DNA of 64,000 nucleotides from Nocardia ninae NBRC 108245 (GTDB lineage Bacteria > Actinomycetota > Actinomycetes > Mycobacteriales > Mycobacteriaceae): assembly GCF_007990755.1 (NCBI RefSeq), contig NZ_BJXA01000010.1, positions 1 through 64,000 on the forward strand, given 5' to 3'. The translations under genes were made by a program, and so were the position numbers. The notes below the pieces were generated by a model, which was given only the letters and a program-made list of their open reading frames with translations, made no database searches and was not told where the DNA came from. Of this stretch, positions 37,874 to 47,110 are shown one piece after another. Within the stretch, counting starts at the first letter, position 1; every line of letters starts with the position of its first letter.

Positions 37874-38235
37874 CGCTGCCGAGCCCCGACGCCGTGTCGG
37901 AGGACGGGGAAGAAGAGGTCGATTACCGCTTCACCCTCGCCAACGAACGCACGTTCTTGGCGTGGATGCGCACGTCGCTCGGTCTGCTCGCCGGTGGTGT
38001 CGCGGTGCACACATTGGTGCAGCCATTTCGGATGGGCGGCATGCGGCGCGCACTCGCGCTGAGTTGCCTGGTCCTCGCGGTGATCGTCGCGGTGGGCGCG
38101 TATGTGCATTGGCGCCGAGTCGGGGTGGCGATGCGGCAGGGGCGTCCGCTGCCCGACACGGTGATGGTGCCGATCCTGTCCGCGGGCATCGCTGTCGTTT
38201 CGGTGCTCGCGGGTGTCGCGGTGTTGCTGCGATGA
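37870..38235 (+). CDS. DUF202 membrane protein
   Basis: 121 residues from ATG 37870. DUF202 signature: DYRFTLANERTFLAWMRTSL, followed by three membrane segments. YidH-like proteins of this family are small inner-membrane proteins of unknown function. It overlaps both neighbours and is paired with a second DUF202 protein, a common arrangement. Confidence 0.9.
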   Translation: MTLPSPDAVSEDGEEEVDYRFTLANERTFLAWMRTSLGLLAGGVAVHTLVQPFRMGGMRRALALSCLVLAVIVAVGAYVHWRRVGVAMRQGRPLPDTVMVPILSAGIAVVSVLAGVAVLLR

Positions 38236-38540
38236 GCCGCGCCGGGCTCGCCGCGGAACGCACCGCCTTGGCCTGGCGACGGACGGCGGTGGCCGCGATG
38301 ATCACCGGCGCACTGTTCCTGAACCATGCCGTGACCAGCGGGTGGCGTCCCGCGATGATCGCGCCCATCAGTGCGGCGATCGCCATGGCCGCGCTGGCAG
38401 GGCTGAGTTACCTGCGCAACCGCAGCTTGCATCAGGGCAACTACGGCCACGGCAGACGGGTCGTCGCCGCGACGACCGTGGTGGTGGTGGTCGTCGCTGG
38501 TCTCGCGGCAGCTATCCAGTTCACCGATCCATCGCCCTAA
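38232..38540 (+). CDS. Second DUF202 membrane protein
   Basis: 102 residues from ATG 38232, overlapping the previous stop. AAERTALAWRRTAVAAMITG is the shorter DUF202 signature, then two further hydrophobic segments ending in TVVVVVVAGLAAAIQF. Likely forms a hetero-complex with its neighbour. Confidence 0.88.
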   Translation: MSRAGLAAERTALAWRRTAVAAMITGALFLNHAVTSGWRPAMIAPISAAIAMAALAGLSYLRNRSLHQGNYGHGRRVVAATTVVVVVVAGLAAAIQFTDPSP

Positions 38541-38586
38541 ATCCGTACCGGCACAGCGACTTTGTACCGACTCTCAGGAGGATGAC

Positions 38587-38955
38587 ATGAGCGAACGACG
38601 CGAGCGGATCGTGTGTCAGCGGGTCTGGCGCATATCGGAGCCGAGTGTCAGCGGGGTGCGGGCATGAGCGATCGAACTGAGCGAATCGTGCCAGCGCGTG
38701 CGGCGCAGGCTGGAGCCGAGTGCGAGCGAGGTGCGGGCATGAGTCAGCGAAGTGCACGGATTGTGTCGGCGCGGGTGAGGTATGCCGGAGGCGAGTGCCG
38801 GCGAGGGGTGAGTATGAGCGATCGGAGTGAGCGGAGCGTGTGGCGCCCATCGGAGCCGAGTGTCAGCGAGGTGCGGGCATGAGTGAACGAAGTGAGCGAA
38901 TCGTGTGCCGATGCGCAGGACGCATGCTTGTGCAGGGTGCTAGCGAGGTCCGGGC
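38587..38955 (+). repeat. MIRU-like tandem repeat array, five units
   Basis: Five imperfect units start with ATGAG at 38587, 38664, 38739, 38814 and 38879 (lengths 77, 75, 75, 65 and 77) and the next ATGAG, at 38956, is the start codon of the alkylsulfatase gene. Shared parts are GCGA.CGnAnTGAGCGnATCGTGT near the beginning of each unit and GAGCCGAGTGTCAGCGAGGT near the end. An open frame (38613-38882) runs through the units and its stop overlaps the ATG of the fifth unit. Size, tandem layout and ATGA overlaps match the mycobacterial interspersed repetitive units. Confidence 0.8.
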
Positions 38956-40872
38956 ATGAGCACAGCGACCGAGCCGAGCGATTTCATCGTTGCCGAGCAG
39001 CGGCGTGCGGCCGCCGCGATGCCGTTCGCCGATACCGCCGATCTCGCGGATGCCGAGCGCGGGTTCATCGCCGCGCCGGAGTCCGGCTTGGTGACCGCAG
39101 CCGACGGAAGTGTGGTGTGGGACAACGACTCCTACAGCTTCTTGCGCGGATCCTGTCCCGCGTCGGTCAATCCGAGCCTGTGGCGGCAGTCCGGCCTGGT
39201 CATGATGCAAGGGCTGTTCGAGGTCACGGCTGGGATCTATCAGATCCGGGGGTTCGACCTGTCGAACATGACCCTCGTCGAGGGCAAAACCGGTGTGCTG
39301 GTGATAGATCCGCTAATCACAGCGGAGACCGCGGCCGCCGGTCTGGCGCTCTATCGTGCGCATCGAGGCGATCGTCCGGTGACCGGCATCATCTACACCC
39401 ATTCGCACGTCGATCATTTCGGCGGCGTGCTGGGGGTTACCAGCACCGATGATGTTGCGGTCGGCCGCTGTCCCATCCTTGCTCCGGCGGGTTTCTTGGC
39501 GCACGCAGTGGCTGAGAACGTGTACGCGGGTACCGCCATGGCGCGACGAGCGGGCTACATGTACGGCGCCGTGCTGCCACGTGGGCCGCTCGGGGCGGTG
39601 GGCGCCGGTCTTGGTCAGACTAATTCGATCGGCACGATCACTCTGATTCCGCCGACCGTGGACATCACCAGGACCGGGCAAGAAGAAACGGTCGACGGGA
39701 TCAGGATCGTCTTCCAGATCACCCCCGGTACCGAAGCACCCGCCGAAATGAACTTCTACTTTCCCGAGCACCGCGCACTGTGCATGGCCGAAAACGCCAC
39801 GCACACACTGCACAACCTGCTCACCCTGCGCGGCGCCCTGGTGCGCGACCCGCACGTCTGGGCGAAGTACCTGACCGAGGCGATCAACCTGTTCGCGCGC
39901 CGGTCCGATGTGGTGTTCGCCTCCCATCACTGGCCCACCTGGGGCACTGATCGTCTGGTGGAATTCCTTGCGCTGCAACGTGATCTATACGGGTACCTGA
40001 ACGACCAAACCCTGCGCCTGTTGAACCAGGGCTACGTCGGCGCCGAGATCGCCGAAATGCTCACGCTGCCATCGGCTATCGAGGGCAGCTGGCATACGCA
40101 CGGGTACTACGGGTCGGTCAGTCACAACGTCAAGGCCATCTACCAGCGGTACATGGGCTGGTTCGACGGCAACCCGGCGCATTTGTGGGAGCATCCGCCG
40201 GTCGAATCCGCTGTTCGGCATGTGGAATTCATGGGCGGCGCCGAGGAGGTCCTGCGCAAGGCGCAGGAGTCCTACGATGCCGGCGACTATCGCTGGGTGG
40301 CCCAGGTGGTCAACTACGTGATCTTCGCCGATCCCACCAATGATGCCGCGAAAGCGTTGCAGGCCAGCACCTTCGAGCAACTCGGCTACGGCGCGGAGAA
40401 CGCGACCTGGCGCAACTTCTACCTCAGCGGCGCCTATGAACTGCGCTACGGCTCGTTCGGCACGCCGACCAAGGCCACCTCGCCGACCATGCTCGCCGCA
40501 CTGACCGTCGACCAGATCTTCGACGCCATGGCGCTGCGCGTCGACGGGCCGAAGGCGTGGAATCAGCGGGTCGTCGCGGAGTGGCAGATCAGTGACGAGG
40601 ATCGGGTGCACCGCCTCGAACTGCGCAACGGGCGGCTGACCCACTACGACCGGCCCGACGGGGTGCCGCTGCCCGAACCCGACGCGACCTTCACGCTGAG
40701 CAAGGCGACGCTCATCCGAGTGTTACTGACGGGCGAGGATTTCGGCGTCGCGGCGGCCGCGGGCGACATCCTCATCGACGGTGATGTCACCAAGCTGGCC
40801 GAGCTCGTAGGCGTATTCGACGCGCCGGACCCGGACTTCTCCATCGTCACGCCGCGGGGCACCGTCGGGTAG
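38956..40872 (+). CDS. Alkylsulfatase (SdsA1/BDS1-type metallo-beta-lactamase fold)
   Basis: 638 residues from ATG 38956. These enzymes hydrolyse alkyl sulfates such as SDS to alcohols. The zinc ligands are in YTHSHVDHFGG (His149, His151, Asp153, His154), with MAENATHTLHNLLTLRGA and SHHWPTWG carrying further ligands. A helical dimerisation domain follows (LRKAQESYDAGDYRWVAQVV), and the C-terminal 120 residues are an SCP2-like lipid-binding domain (TLSKATLIRVLLTGEDFG). No signal peptide is visible, so it is probably cytoplasmic. Its start codon is the last repeat boundary of the MIRU-like array. Confidence 0.93.
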   Translation: MSTATEPSDFIVAEQRRAAAAMPFADTADLADAERGFIAAPESGLVTAADGSVVWDNDSYSFLRGSCPASVNPSLWRQSGLVMMQGLFEVTAGIYQIRGFDLSNMTLVEGKTGVLVIDPLITAETAAAGLALYRAHRGDRPVTGIIYTHSHVDHFGGVLGVTSTDDVAVGRCPILAPAGFLAHAVAENVYAGTAMARRAGYMYGAVLPRGPLGAVGAGLGQTNSIGTITLIPPTVDITRTGQEETVDGIRIVFQITPGTEAPAEMNFYFPEHRALCMAENATHTLHNLLTLRGALVRDPHVWAKYLTEAINLFARRSDVVFASHHWPTWGTDRLVEFLALQRDLYGYLNDQTLRLLNQGYVGAEIAEMLTLPSAIEGSWHTHGYYGSVSHNVKAIYQRYMGWFDGNPAHLWEHPPVESAVRHVEFMGGAEEVLRKAQESYDAGDYRWVAQVVNYVIFADPTNDAAKALQASTFEQLGYGAENATWRNFYLSGAYELRYGSFGTPTKATSPTMLAALTVDQIFDAMALRVDGPKAWNQRVVAEWQISDEDRVHRLELRNGRLTHYDRPDGVPLPEPDATFTLSKATLIRVLLTGEDFGVAAAAGDILIDGDVTKLAELVGVFDAPDPDFSIVTPRGTVG

Positions 40873-40926
40873 CTCACCCGCGAAACATGTTCGACTCCGC
40901 GAACGACTCTCCTTACGGTGGTGATC

Positions 40927-41286
40927 ATGTCAACCGAGCCGTCGACCGATCCCTTGCGTGCGCGCCTGCGCGCCGCACTGTCCGTGGCGATGAAATCCCG
41001 GGACCGCCAGGCGATCACCGCCCTGCGGTCCACGCTGGGTGCCATCGACAATGCGGAGGCGGTGGATGTCGGCGAGCATCGGGCGGGTGCCGTGGAGGGT
41101 AGCGCGGTCGGCCTGGGCGTCGCCGAGGTTGCCCGGCGCGAGCTGACCGAGGGGGACATCGAACAGATCGTGCGCGCCGAGATCGCCGAACGCCGCACCG
41201 TCGCTGAGGAATACGATGGAGTCGGGCGCGCGGAGCAAGCCGAGGAGTTGCGGGTGCAGGCCAACGTGTTGGCGGACCTGCTCTAG
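40927..41286 (+). CDS. GatB/YqeY-domain protein
   Basis: 119 residues from ATG 40927 (a GTG at 40918 is in frame). DPLRARLRAALSVAMKSRDR, ITALRSTLGAIDNAEAV and the helical end QAEELRVQANVLADLL match the helical YqeY fold found in proteins related to the tail of amidotransferase GatB. Role unknown, possibly tRNA-related. Confidence 0.8.
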   Translation: MSTEPSTDPLRARLRAALSVAMKSRDRQAITALRSTLGAIDNAEAVDVGEHRAGAVEGSAVGLGVAEVARRELTEGDIEQIVRAEIAERRTVAEEYDGVGRAEQAEELRVQANVLADLL

Positions 41287-41433
41287 AACCGCTACCAACC
41301 CAAACCGAGGCGATCTGAGTCCGGGTCCGCCGGCGTGATGTAGAACTGCGGAACGCTGCTCGGCCGCGCACCGCGACCGAGCATGAAATCGCATCTCGAA
41401 AGCCGGGAGCCGGGAGCCCAGTTTCCTTGCGCG

Positions 41434-41952
41434 TCAGGGCGTGGTGGGCAGGGTCTTGATGTATCGCCCGGCGACGAAGCGCTGGATGAGGCGAGCTACC
41501 GGACCGCCGAGCCGGGTGTACCAGGTCGCCGGGCGGGAGAATGCGGTCACTACTCCGTATACGGCGTCGTCGGCCGGGTCGTACTCGACGGAGAACAACT
41601 CCTCGCCGCTCTCCGGATGCCCCGGCAGTGTGCCGTAGGCGAAGCCGCGCTGATTCGGCGCGGCCAGCACGTACACCACCCGGCACGGCGCGGTGATGGC
41701 CAACGGCCCGATGCCGAGCCGCACCGTCAGGCGAGTGCCCGGCTCGGCGGTCGGGGTCGAGGCCTCATGAAAGATGCCGGTGCCCTTCTGCATCCGATAC
41801 TCCAGGATCGCCACCGCCGCGTGCTCGAACAGCGCCCGCCCGTGCCCGATCTGCCGCCGTAACCGAAACCCGTGATACCCCGCAGGCAGCTCACTGCTCG
41901 TGGCACCGACTTCGGAATAGGTGAACGGCGGATCACTGGGCCCATGCTCCAT
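41434..41952 (-). CDS. DUF1990 family protein
   Basis: 172 residues from ATG 41952 (MEHGPSDPPFTYSEVGATSS). The signature YHGFRLRRQIGHGRALFEHA, then PCRVVYVLAAPNQRGFAYGT and HPESGEELFSVEY, is that of DUF1990, a beta-rich family of unknown function spread in actinobacteria. An upstream in-frame start at 41991 is possible. It stands alone. Confidence 0.88.
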   Translation of the reverse strand: MEHGPSDPPFTYSEVGATSSELPAGYHGFRLRRQIGHGRALFEHAAVAILEYRMQKGTGIFHEASTPTAEPGTRLTVRLGIGPLAITAPCRVVYVLAAPNQRGFAYGTLPGHPESGEELFSVEYDPADDAVYGVVTAFSRPATWYTRLGGPVARLIQRFVAGRYIKTLPTTP

Positions 41953-42036
41953 GCCTTGATCTTCACCCCGGCCGGCCCGGTTGGGAAGCATTACGCGGCG
42001 TCGGTTTCGACACGCCGAGCGCCCAGTGGCACGTAC

Positions 42037-42564
42037 TCACGACGGTTCCACCGGTTTCAGGCGTAGGGGAGCGAGGTGCAGCAACCCCAGGGGATCCAAG
42101 TACTCCCGTCGGCGCCGACCACCACCTTCGCTCCTCAATCCCCAATGCAGACACGTCCCACACCCTTCGTGCCCGGCTTCCAGCGTGCCGATCCGGTCGC
42201 CTCGCCCAACCCTGCGCCCCACCGAAACCTCTGCGCGCACAGGCTCATACGTGGTCCGCAACCCACCCGGATGATCGATCGACACCACCGCCTTGTCCGC
42301 CACTGTCCCGGCGAACACCACGATCCCCTCTCCTGCGGCCAGCACGCCCTGTCCGGGCGCACCAGCCAGATCCACCCCGCGGTGCCCCGGCAGCCAGTTC
42401 TGCGCAGGCTTGTCGAACCGCCGCAACACAGCAGGCCGAGGCTGCAGCGGCCAGCCGAACCCACCGACCGGTGCGGCCGTCGAGGCCGGCTCCACGCAGA
42501 TCAGCACGATCAACACGAGACCGATCAGGACGAAGGCCCGGCGGACGCTTTTGCTCCCCATCAC
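42037..42564 (-). CDS. M23-family peptidase (LytM-like), secreted
   Basis: 175 residues from ATG 42564 (or 42561). Signal peptide of about 30 residues (VLIGLVLIVLICVEPASTA), then an M23 domain: WPLQPRPAVLRRF, GHRGVDLAGAPGQGVLAA (metal-binding His-Asp), VVSIDHPGGLRTTYEPV and CLHWGLR (second His). Such enzymes cleave peptide bridges of the cell wall. In Mycobacterium an M23 gene sits at the same place before rpsB. It begins 6 bases after the stop of the upstream secreted protein and is likely co-transcribed with it. Confidence 0.9.
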   Translation of the reverse strand: MMGSKSVRRAFVLIGLVLIVLICVEPASTAAPVGGFGWPLQPRPAVLRRFDKPAQNWLPGHRGVDLAGAPGQGVLAAGEGIVVFAGTVADKAVVSIDHPGGLRTTYEPVRAEVSVGRRVGRGDRIGTLEAGHEGCGTCLHWGLRSEGGGRRRREYLDPLGLLHLAPLRLKPVEPS

Positions 42565-42570
42565 GCGAAA

Positions 42571-43227
42571 TCAATCAGTTGCGGCTGATGGCAACGCCAG
42601 CGGTGCAGGCGAGACGAGCCCACAGAACTCGGAATCGCTCGGCGACATGAAAAACAGTGCAGGACCGACATATTCGCAGAACTCCGGGTCAAGCGGAGAT
42701 ATCGCCAACAGGCCGACACCGGATCCCCTCTCATGCGCCGCCTCATCGCCCGTGACGCGCAACGGCGCCGGACGCACCAGCCCACAGAACGAACCTGTGC
42801 ACGTCGCGAGCGCGCCGGCCGTGTTGTGCGGCGCCCCATCGCCCGTGACGAGTACCGGTGCCGGGCGTACGAATCCGCAGGATGAACCTGTGCACGCCGT
42901 GAGCGAGGCTCCCACGCCCGGTGGCGCCGGTTCACCCTCGGCTCGTATCGATGTCGGCTGAACCATCCCGCAGAGCACGCCTGGGCACGTCGCCAGCGGT
43001 CGGCCCGCGGCATGCGGCCACGTCAACCACTCCCGCTCGCAGACCAATCTCGCGCATTCCACGCGCACGGACGGCAAATCCTGCGGAACCCCGCCCACGA
43101 CAACAGTGGCAACTTGCGCAGGCGGCCCGAGCCCACCCGCCGCAACCGGCGGCGCCGTCAACACAGCGAGCGCGAAGAAAAGCGGTATGACCAGCGTCAT
43201 CATGGACGAGATCGGTTTCGAAGGCAT
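42571..43227 (-). CDS. Secreted Cys-repeat protein, family not recognised
   Basis: 218 residues from ATG 43227. Signal peptide (MPSKPISSMMTLVIPLFFAL plus AVLTAPPVAA). The mature part contains repeats of about 22-32 residues, each with a Cys-x4-Cys or single-Cys element and a Val/Pro part: TCPGVLCGMVQPTS, ACTGSSCGFVRPAP, TCTGSFCGLVRPAP, then weaker EFCEYVGPAL and EFCGLVSPAP. The best copies continue into VTGDxAPHN-like linkers. I know no family with this repeat. Upstream and close to the M23 peptidase gene, so it may act at the cell wall. Confidence 0.7.
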   Translation of the reverse strand: MPSKPISSMMTLVIPLFFALAVLTAPPVAAGGLGPPAQVATVVVGGVPQDLPSVRVECARLVCEREWLTWPHAAGRPLATCPGVLCGMVQPTSIRAEGEPAPPGVGASLTACTGSSCGFVRPAPVLVTGDGAPHNTAGALATCTGSFCGLVRPAPLRVTGDEAAHERGSGVGLLAISPLDPEFCEYVGPALFFMSPSDSEFCGLVSPAPLALPSAATD

Positions 43228-43622
43228 GCCACAAAGCCTCATCCGAGCGAACCGATCCCGGAACCCCCACTGCCCCGAATGTGGACAACTTTCTCGACTG
43301 TGGACATCCCTCGTTCCACAGTCGGCAACCACCACCGCGTACCCCCTGACAGGCCGATTTAGTAGCTGGCCTGGAACCCGATAGACTGATCGAGCGGTCT
43401 GTGCCTGCATAGACCGACTTCGCGCGCCACCCCGTGCTTGTTCGCAACGGCGCTGTTCGAATCGAGCTCATCATCCATCGATTCGCGACGGTGTCTGTGC
43501 GGAGCAGGGAGTCGTCGGCTGGTCCCCACCTTCACGGTCGGGTCCGACGGTTCGGAGGCGCCAGGGCAGTGGATCACCGATTCACTGCGTCAACCGGCAA
43601 ACGAAAGAGAGATACGGGAGCT
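43228..43622. other. 395-bp leader/promoter region of rpsB
   Basis: Divergent space between the secreted protein and rpsB. A TAGACT -10-like hexamer lies at 43382-43387 about 235 bases before rpsB, giving a long leader. An open frame leads into rpsB from 43434 but shows no protein similarity. No riboswitch is recognised. Confidence 0.4.
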
Positions 43623-44501
43623 ATGGCTGTCGTAACAATGAAGCAGCTGCTGGACAGCGGCGCGCACTTCGGGCACCAGACACGGCGCTGGAACCCGAAG
43701 ATGAAGCGGTTCATCTTCACCGACCGCAACGGCATCTACATCATCGACCTGCAGCAGACGCTGACCTACATCGACAAGGCCTACGAGTTCGTCAAGGAGA
43801 CCGTCGCCCACGGTGGCACCGTTCTCTTCGTCGGCACCAAGAAGCAGGCCCAGGAGTCGATCGCGGCCGAGGCGACTCGCGTCGGGATGCCCTACGTCAA
43901 CCAGCGCTGGCTGGGTGGCATGCTCACCAACTTCTCCACCGTGCACAAGCGCCTGCAGCGCCTCAAGGAGCTCGAGGCCATGGAGCAGACCGGTGGTTTC
44001 GAGGGTCGCACCAAGAAGGAAATCCTCATGCTCACGCGTGAGATGACCAAGCTGGATCGCACCCTCGGTGGTATCCGCGACATGGCCAAGGTGCCCTCGG
44101 CCATCTGGGTCGTCGACACCAACAAGGAGCACATCGCCGTCGGCGAGGCGCGCAAGCTGAACATCCCGGTCATCGCGATCCTGGACACCAACTGCGACCC
44201 CGACCTGGTCGACTACCCGATCCCGGGTAACGACGACGCGATCCGTTCCGCCGCACTGCTCACCAAGGTCGTCGCCTCCGCGGTGGCCGAGGGCGTGCAG
44301 GCGCGGGCTGGTCTGTCCTCCGGCGACGACAAGCCGGAGTCGGGCGCGGGCGAGCCGCTCGCCGAGTGGGAGCAGGAGCTGCTCGCGTCGGCCGCACCGA
44401 CCGCCGAAGCCGCTGCCGAGACCCCGGCTGAGGCCCCGGCCGAGGCTGCCGCTGAGGCCGCCCCCGCCGAGGCTCCGGTGGAGACCCCGGCCGAGGCCTG
44501 A
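43623..44501 (+). CDS. rpsB: 30S ribosomal protein S2
   Basis: 292 residues from ATG 43623 ([20 protein letters not shown]). S2 motifs [52 protein letters not shown] and [20 protein letters not shown] are all present. The last 50 residues are an Ala/Glu/Pro-rich extension as in other Corynebacteriales. It leads rpsB-tsf. Confidence 0.98.
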   Translation: MAVVTMKQLLDSGAHFGHQTRRWNPKMKRFIFTDRNGIYIIDLQQTLTYIDKAYEFVKETVAHGGTVLFVGTKKQAQESIAAEATRVGMPYVNQRWLGGMLTNFSTVHKRLQRLKELEAMEQTGGFEGRTKKEILMLTREMTKLDRTLGGIRDMAKVPSAIWVVDTNKEHIAVGEARKLNIPVIAILDTNCDPDLVDYPIPGNDDAIRSAALLTKVVASAVAEGVQARAGLSSGDDKPESGAGEPLAEWEQELLASAAPTAEAAAETPAEAPAEAAAEAAPAEAPVETPAEA

Positions 44502-44664
44502 GTCTTCTCAACCCACGGCGGCGTGCGCCGGTAGCCTGCGTAACCACGTAGGGACAGCGAACGCCGCCGTTCAGGCACTGTTCCGGCGGTGATCACGATC
44601 GCGTGCGATGGTGATCACCGCTGCCCAGTATTCAAGTACTTTCTCCGAAGGAGGCTCGCCCCCG

Positions 44665-45489
44665 ATGGCGAACTACACCGCTGCCGACGTGAAGCGGCTC
44701 CGGGAGCTCACCGGCTCCGGGATGATGGATTGTAAGAACGCGCTGGCCGAGACCGACGGTGATTTCGACAAGGCCGTCGAGATCCTGCGCATCAAGGGCG
44801 CCAAGGACGTCGGCAAGCGTGCCGAGCGCACCACCGCCGAGGGCCTGGTCACCGCCAAGGGCGGCGTCATGCTCGAGATCAACTCCGAGACCGACTTCGT
44901 CGCCAAGAACGCGGAGTTCCAGGCGCTGGCCGATCAGATCGTGGCTGCCGCCGCGACCGCCAAGCCGGCCGACCTGGACGCGCTCAAGGCGCTCGACCTC
45001 GGCGGCCAGACCGCCGACGAGGCCGTGCAGGCGCTGGCCGCCAAGATCGGCGAGAAGCTCGAGCTGCGTCGCGTGATCTCCTTCGACGGCCCGGTCGCCA
45101 CCTACCTGCACAAGCGTGCCTCGGATCTGCCGCCCGCTGTCGGCGTGCTGATCGAGTACCAGGGCGAGGGTGACGCCGCGGCTGACGCCGCTCGTGCCGC
45201 CGCCATGCAGGTTGCCGCGCTCAAGGCGAAGTACGTGACCCGCGACGAGGTTCCGGCCGACATCGTGGAGAACGAGCGCCGCATCGCCGAGCAGACCGCT
45301 CGCGAAGAGGGCAAGCCCGAAGCCGCACTGCCGAAGATCACCGAGGGCCGCGTCAACGGCTTCTTCAAGGACGTCGTGCTGCTGGAGCAGTCGTCGGTCA
45401 CCGATTCGAAGAAGACCGTCAAGGCGCTGCTGGACGAGGCCGGGGTCACCGTGACCCGCTTCGCCCGCTTCGAGGTCGGCTCGAACTGA
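44665..45489 (+). CDS. tsf: Elongation factor Ts
   Basis: 274 residues from ATG 44665 (GAAGGAGG upstream). EF-Ts recycles EF-Tu. Canonical parts: [40 protein letters not shown], and [20 protein letters not shown]. Ends before a terminator hairpin. Confidence 0.98.
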   Translation: MANYTAADVKRLRELTGSGMMDCKNALAETDGDFDKAVEILRIKGAKDVGKRAERTTAEGLVTAKGGVMLEINSETDFVAKNAEFQALADQIVAAAATAKPADLDALKALDLGGQTADEAVQALAAKIGEKLELRRVISFDGPVATYLHKRASDLPPAVGVLIEYQGEGDAAADAARAAAMQVAALKAKYVTRDEVPADIVENERRIAEQTAREEGKPEAALPKITEGRVNGFFKDVVLLEQSSVTDSKKTVKALLDEAGVTVTRFARFEVGSN

Positions 45490-45573
45490 TCGCGCCCCGC
45501 ACGGTCGTCCCGGCAACCGCCGGGAACCAGACGCGGGACCTGGTCTGAATGCCGTCCAATGGCTACATAGAGC

Positions 45574-45616
45574 AGACCCCTCGTCGACCGATATGCCGGT
45601 TGACGGGGGGTCTTCC
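45574..45616 (+). terminator. Terminator after tsf
   Basis: AGACCCC (45574-45580) pairs with GGGGTCT (45607-45613), continued inward by CGTCGACC with GGTTGACG (one G-U), and followed by TCTTCCT; 85 bases after the tsf stop. Confidence 0.7.
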
Positions 45617-45743
45617 TATGCCGCCGAGCACACATAGGGCAGGATAGGGGCCGCTCCGTGTTGAGGAGCCTTTCCGAGCTGCCGAATTCTTTGACGCACT
45701 TGCCTGCCGAGAACACGTTGACCGCCGAAGGAGAAGAACACCC

Positions 45744-46472
45744 ATGACGGACCCGGGGAACGACCGCCCAGGATATCGCCGGGTGCTTCTGAAATTGGGT
45801 GGCGAGATGTTCGGCGGCGGCCGCGTCGGCCTCGACCCCGATGTGGTGGAGACGGTTGCGGAGCAGATCGCCGAGGTGGTCGCCACCGGCGTGCAGGTGG
45901 CCGTGGTGATCGGCGGCGGCAACTTCTTCCGCGGCGCCGAGCTCGAGGAGCGCGGCATGGAACGGGCCCGCTCGGATTACATGGGCATGCTCGGCACCGT
46001 GATGAACAGCCTTGCGCTGCAAGACTTTCTGCAGAAGCAGGGCATCGAGACCCGGGTGCAGACCGCGATCACCATGGGCCAGGTCGCCGAGCCCTACCTC
46101 CCGCTGCGCGCCAAGCGGCACCTGGAGAAGGGCCGCGTGGTGATCTTCGGCGCGGGCATGGGCATGCCGTACTTCTCCACCGACACCACCGCCGCCCAGC
46201 GCGCTTTGGAGATCGGCGCCGAGGTGGTGCTGATGGCCAAGGCGGTCGACGGGGTGTTCACCGCCGACCCCAAGGTCGACGAGGACGCCACCATGTACTC
46301 CGAGATCACCCACAAAGAGGTCATCGAACAGGGCCTCAAGGTCGCCGACGCGACGGCCTTCAGTCTCTGTATGGACAACCAGATGCCGATGCTGGTGTTC
46401 AATTTGTTGACCAAGGGCAATATCGCCCGAGCGGTCGCCGGTGAGAAGATCGGCACATTGGTTCGGTCCTGA
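45744..46472 (+). CDS. pyrH: Uridylate kinase
   Basis: 242 residues from ATG 45744 (GAAGGAGAAG upstream). PyrH makes UDP from UMP. Amino-acid-kinase fold: [76 protein letters not shown]. Co-directional with frr, 50 bp apart. Confidence 0.98.
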   Translation: MTDPGNDRPGYRRVLLKLGGEMFGGGRVGLDPDVVETVAEQIAEVVATGVQVAVVIGGGNFFRGAELEERGMERARSDYMGMLGTVMNSLALQDFLQKQGIETRVQTAITMGQVAEPYLPLRAKRHLEKGRVVIFGAGMGMPYFSTDTTAAQRALEIGAEVVLMAKAVDGVFTADPKVDEDATMYSEITHKEVIEQGLKVADATAFSLCMDNQMPMLVFNLLTKGNIARAVAGEKIGTLVRS

Positions 46473-46522
46473 CCCCGCGACCCGCGGATCATGACGATGA
46501 CGACGCTGTGGAGGAAACGGTC

Positions 46523-47080
46523 GTGATTGAAGAAGCGCTCTTCGACGCCGAGGAGAAGATGGAAAAGGCTGTCACGGTTGCGAAGGACGATCTCGCAGGC
46601 ATCCGCACCGGACGTGCCAACCCGGGGATGTTCACTCGAATCGTCGTGGACTACTACGGCTCGCTCACCCCCATCACCCAGATGTCCAGCATTACGGTGC
46701 CGGAGCCGCGCATGGTCGTGATCAAGCCGTACGAGCAGGCACAGCTCGGCGCGATCGAGACCGCGATCCGCAACTCCGATCTCGGTGTCAATCCCACCAA
46801 CAACGGTGACATCATTCGGATTTCGGTACCGCAGCTCACCGAGGAGCGCCGCCGCGAGCTGGCCAAGCAGGCCAAGGGCAAGGGGGAGGACGCGAAGGTG
46901 TCGATCCGCAATGTCCGCCGCAAAGCCATGGACGAACTGTCGCGCATCCAGAAGGATGGCGAGGCGGGCGAGGACGAGGTCGGGCGTGCCGAAAAGGACC
47001 TCGACAAGACCACCGCCAAGTATGTCGGCCAGATCGACGAACTGGTCAAACACAAGGAAGCCGAACTGCTCGAGGTCTGA
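46523..47080 (+). CDS. frr: Ribosome recycling factor
   Basis: 185 residues from GTG 46523, the standard length; GGAGGA lies 8 bases upstream (a GTG at 46508 overlaps that site). Frr with EF-G splits post-termination ribosomes. [31 protein letters not shown] and [20 protein letters not shown] are canonical. Confidence 0.98.
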   Translation: MIEEALFDAEEKMEKAVTVAKDDLAGIRTGRANPGMFTRIVVDYYGSLTPITQMSSITVPEPRMVVIKPYEQAQLGAIETAIRNSDLGVNPTNNGDIIRISVPQLTEERRRELAKQAKGKGEDAKVSIRNVRRKAMDELSRIQKDGEAGEDEVGRAEKDLDKTTAKYVGQIDELVKHKEAELLEV

Positions 47081-47110
47081 CGCCGGTGGCGTGAGCGATG
47101 GGCACCGGGA

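Noticed and set aside
38613-38882. An 89-residue frame through the repeat array
   Set aside because: The peptide is only a translation of the DNA repeat; kept as part of the repeat entry and not called a gene.
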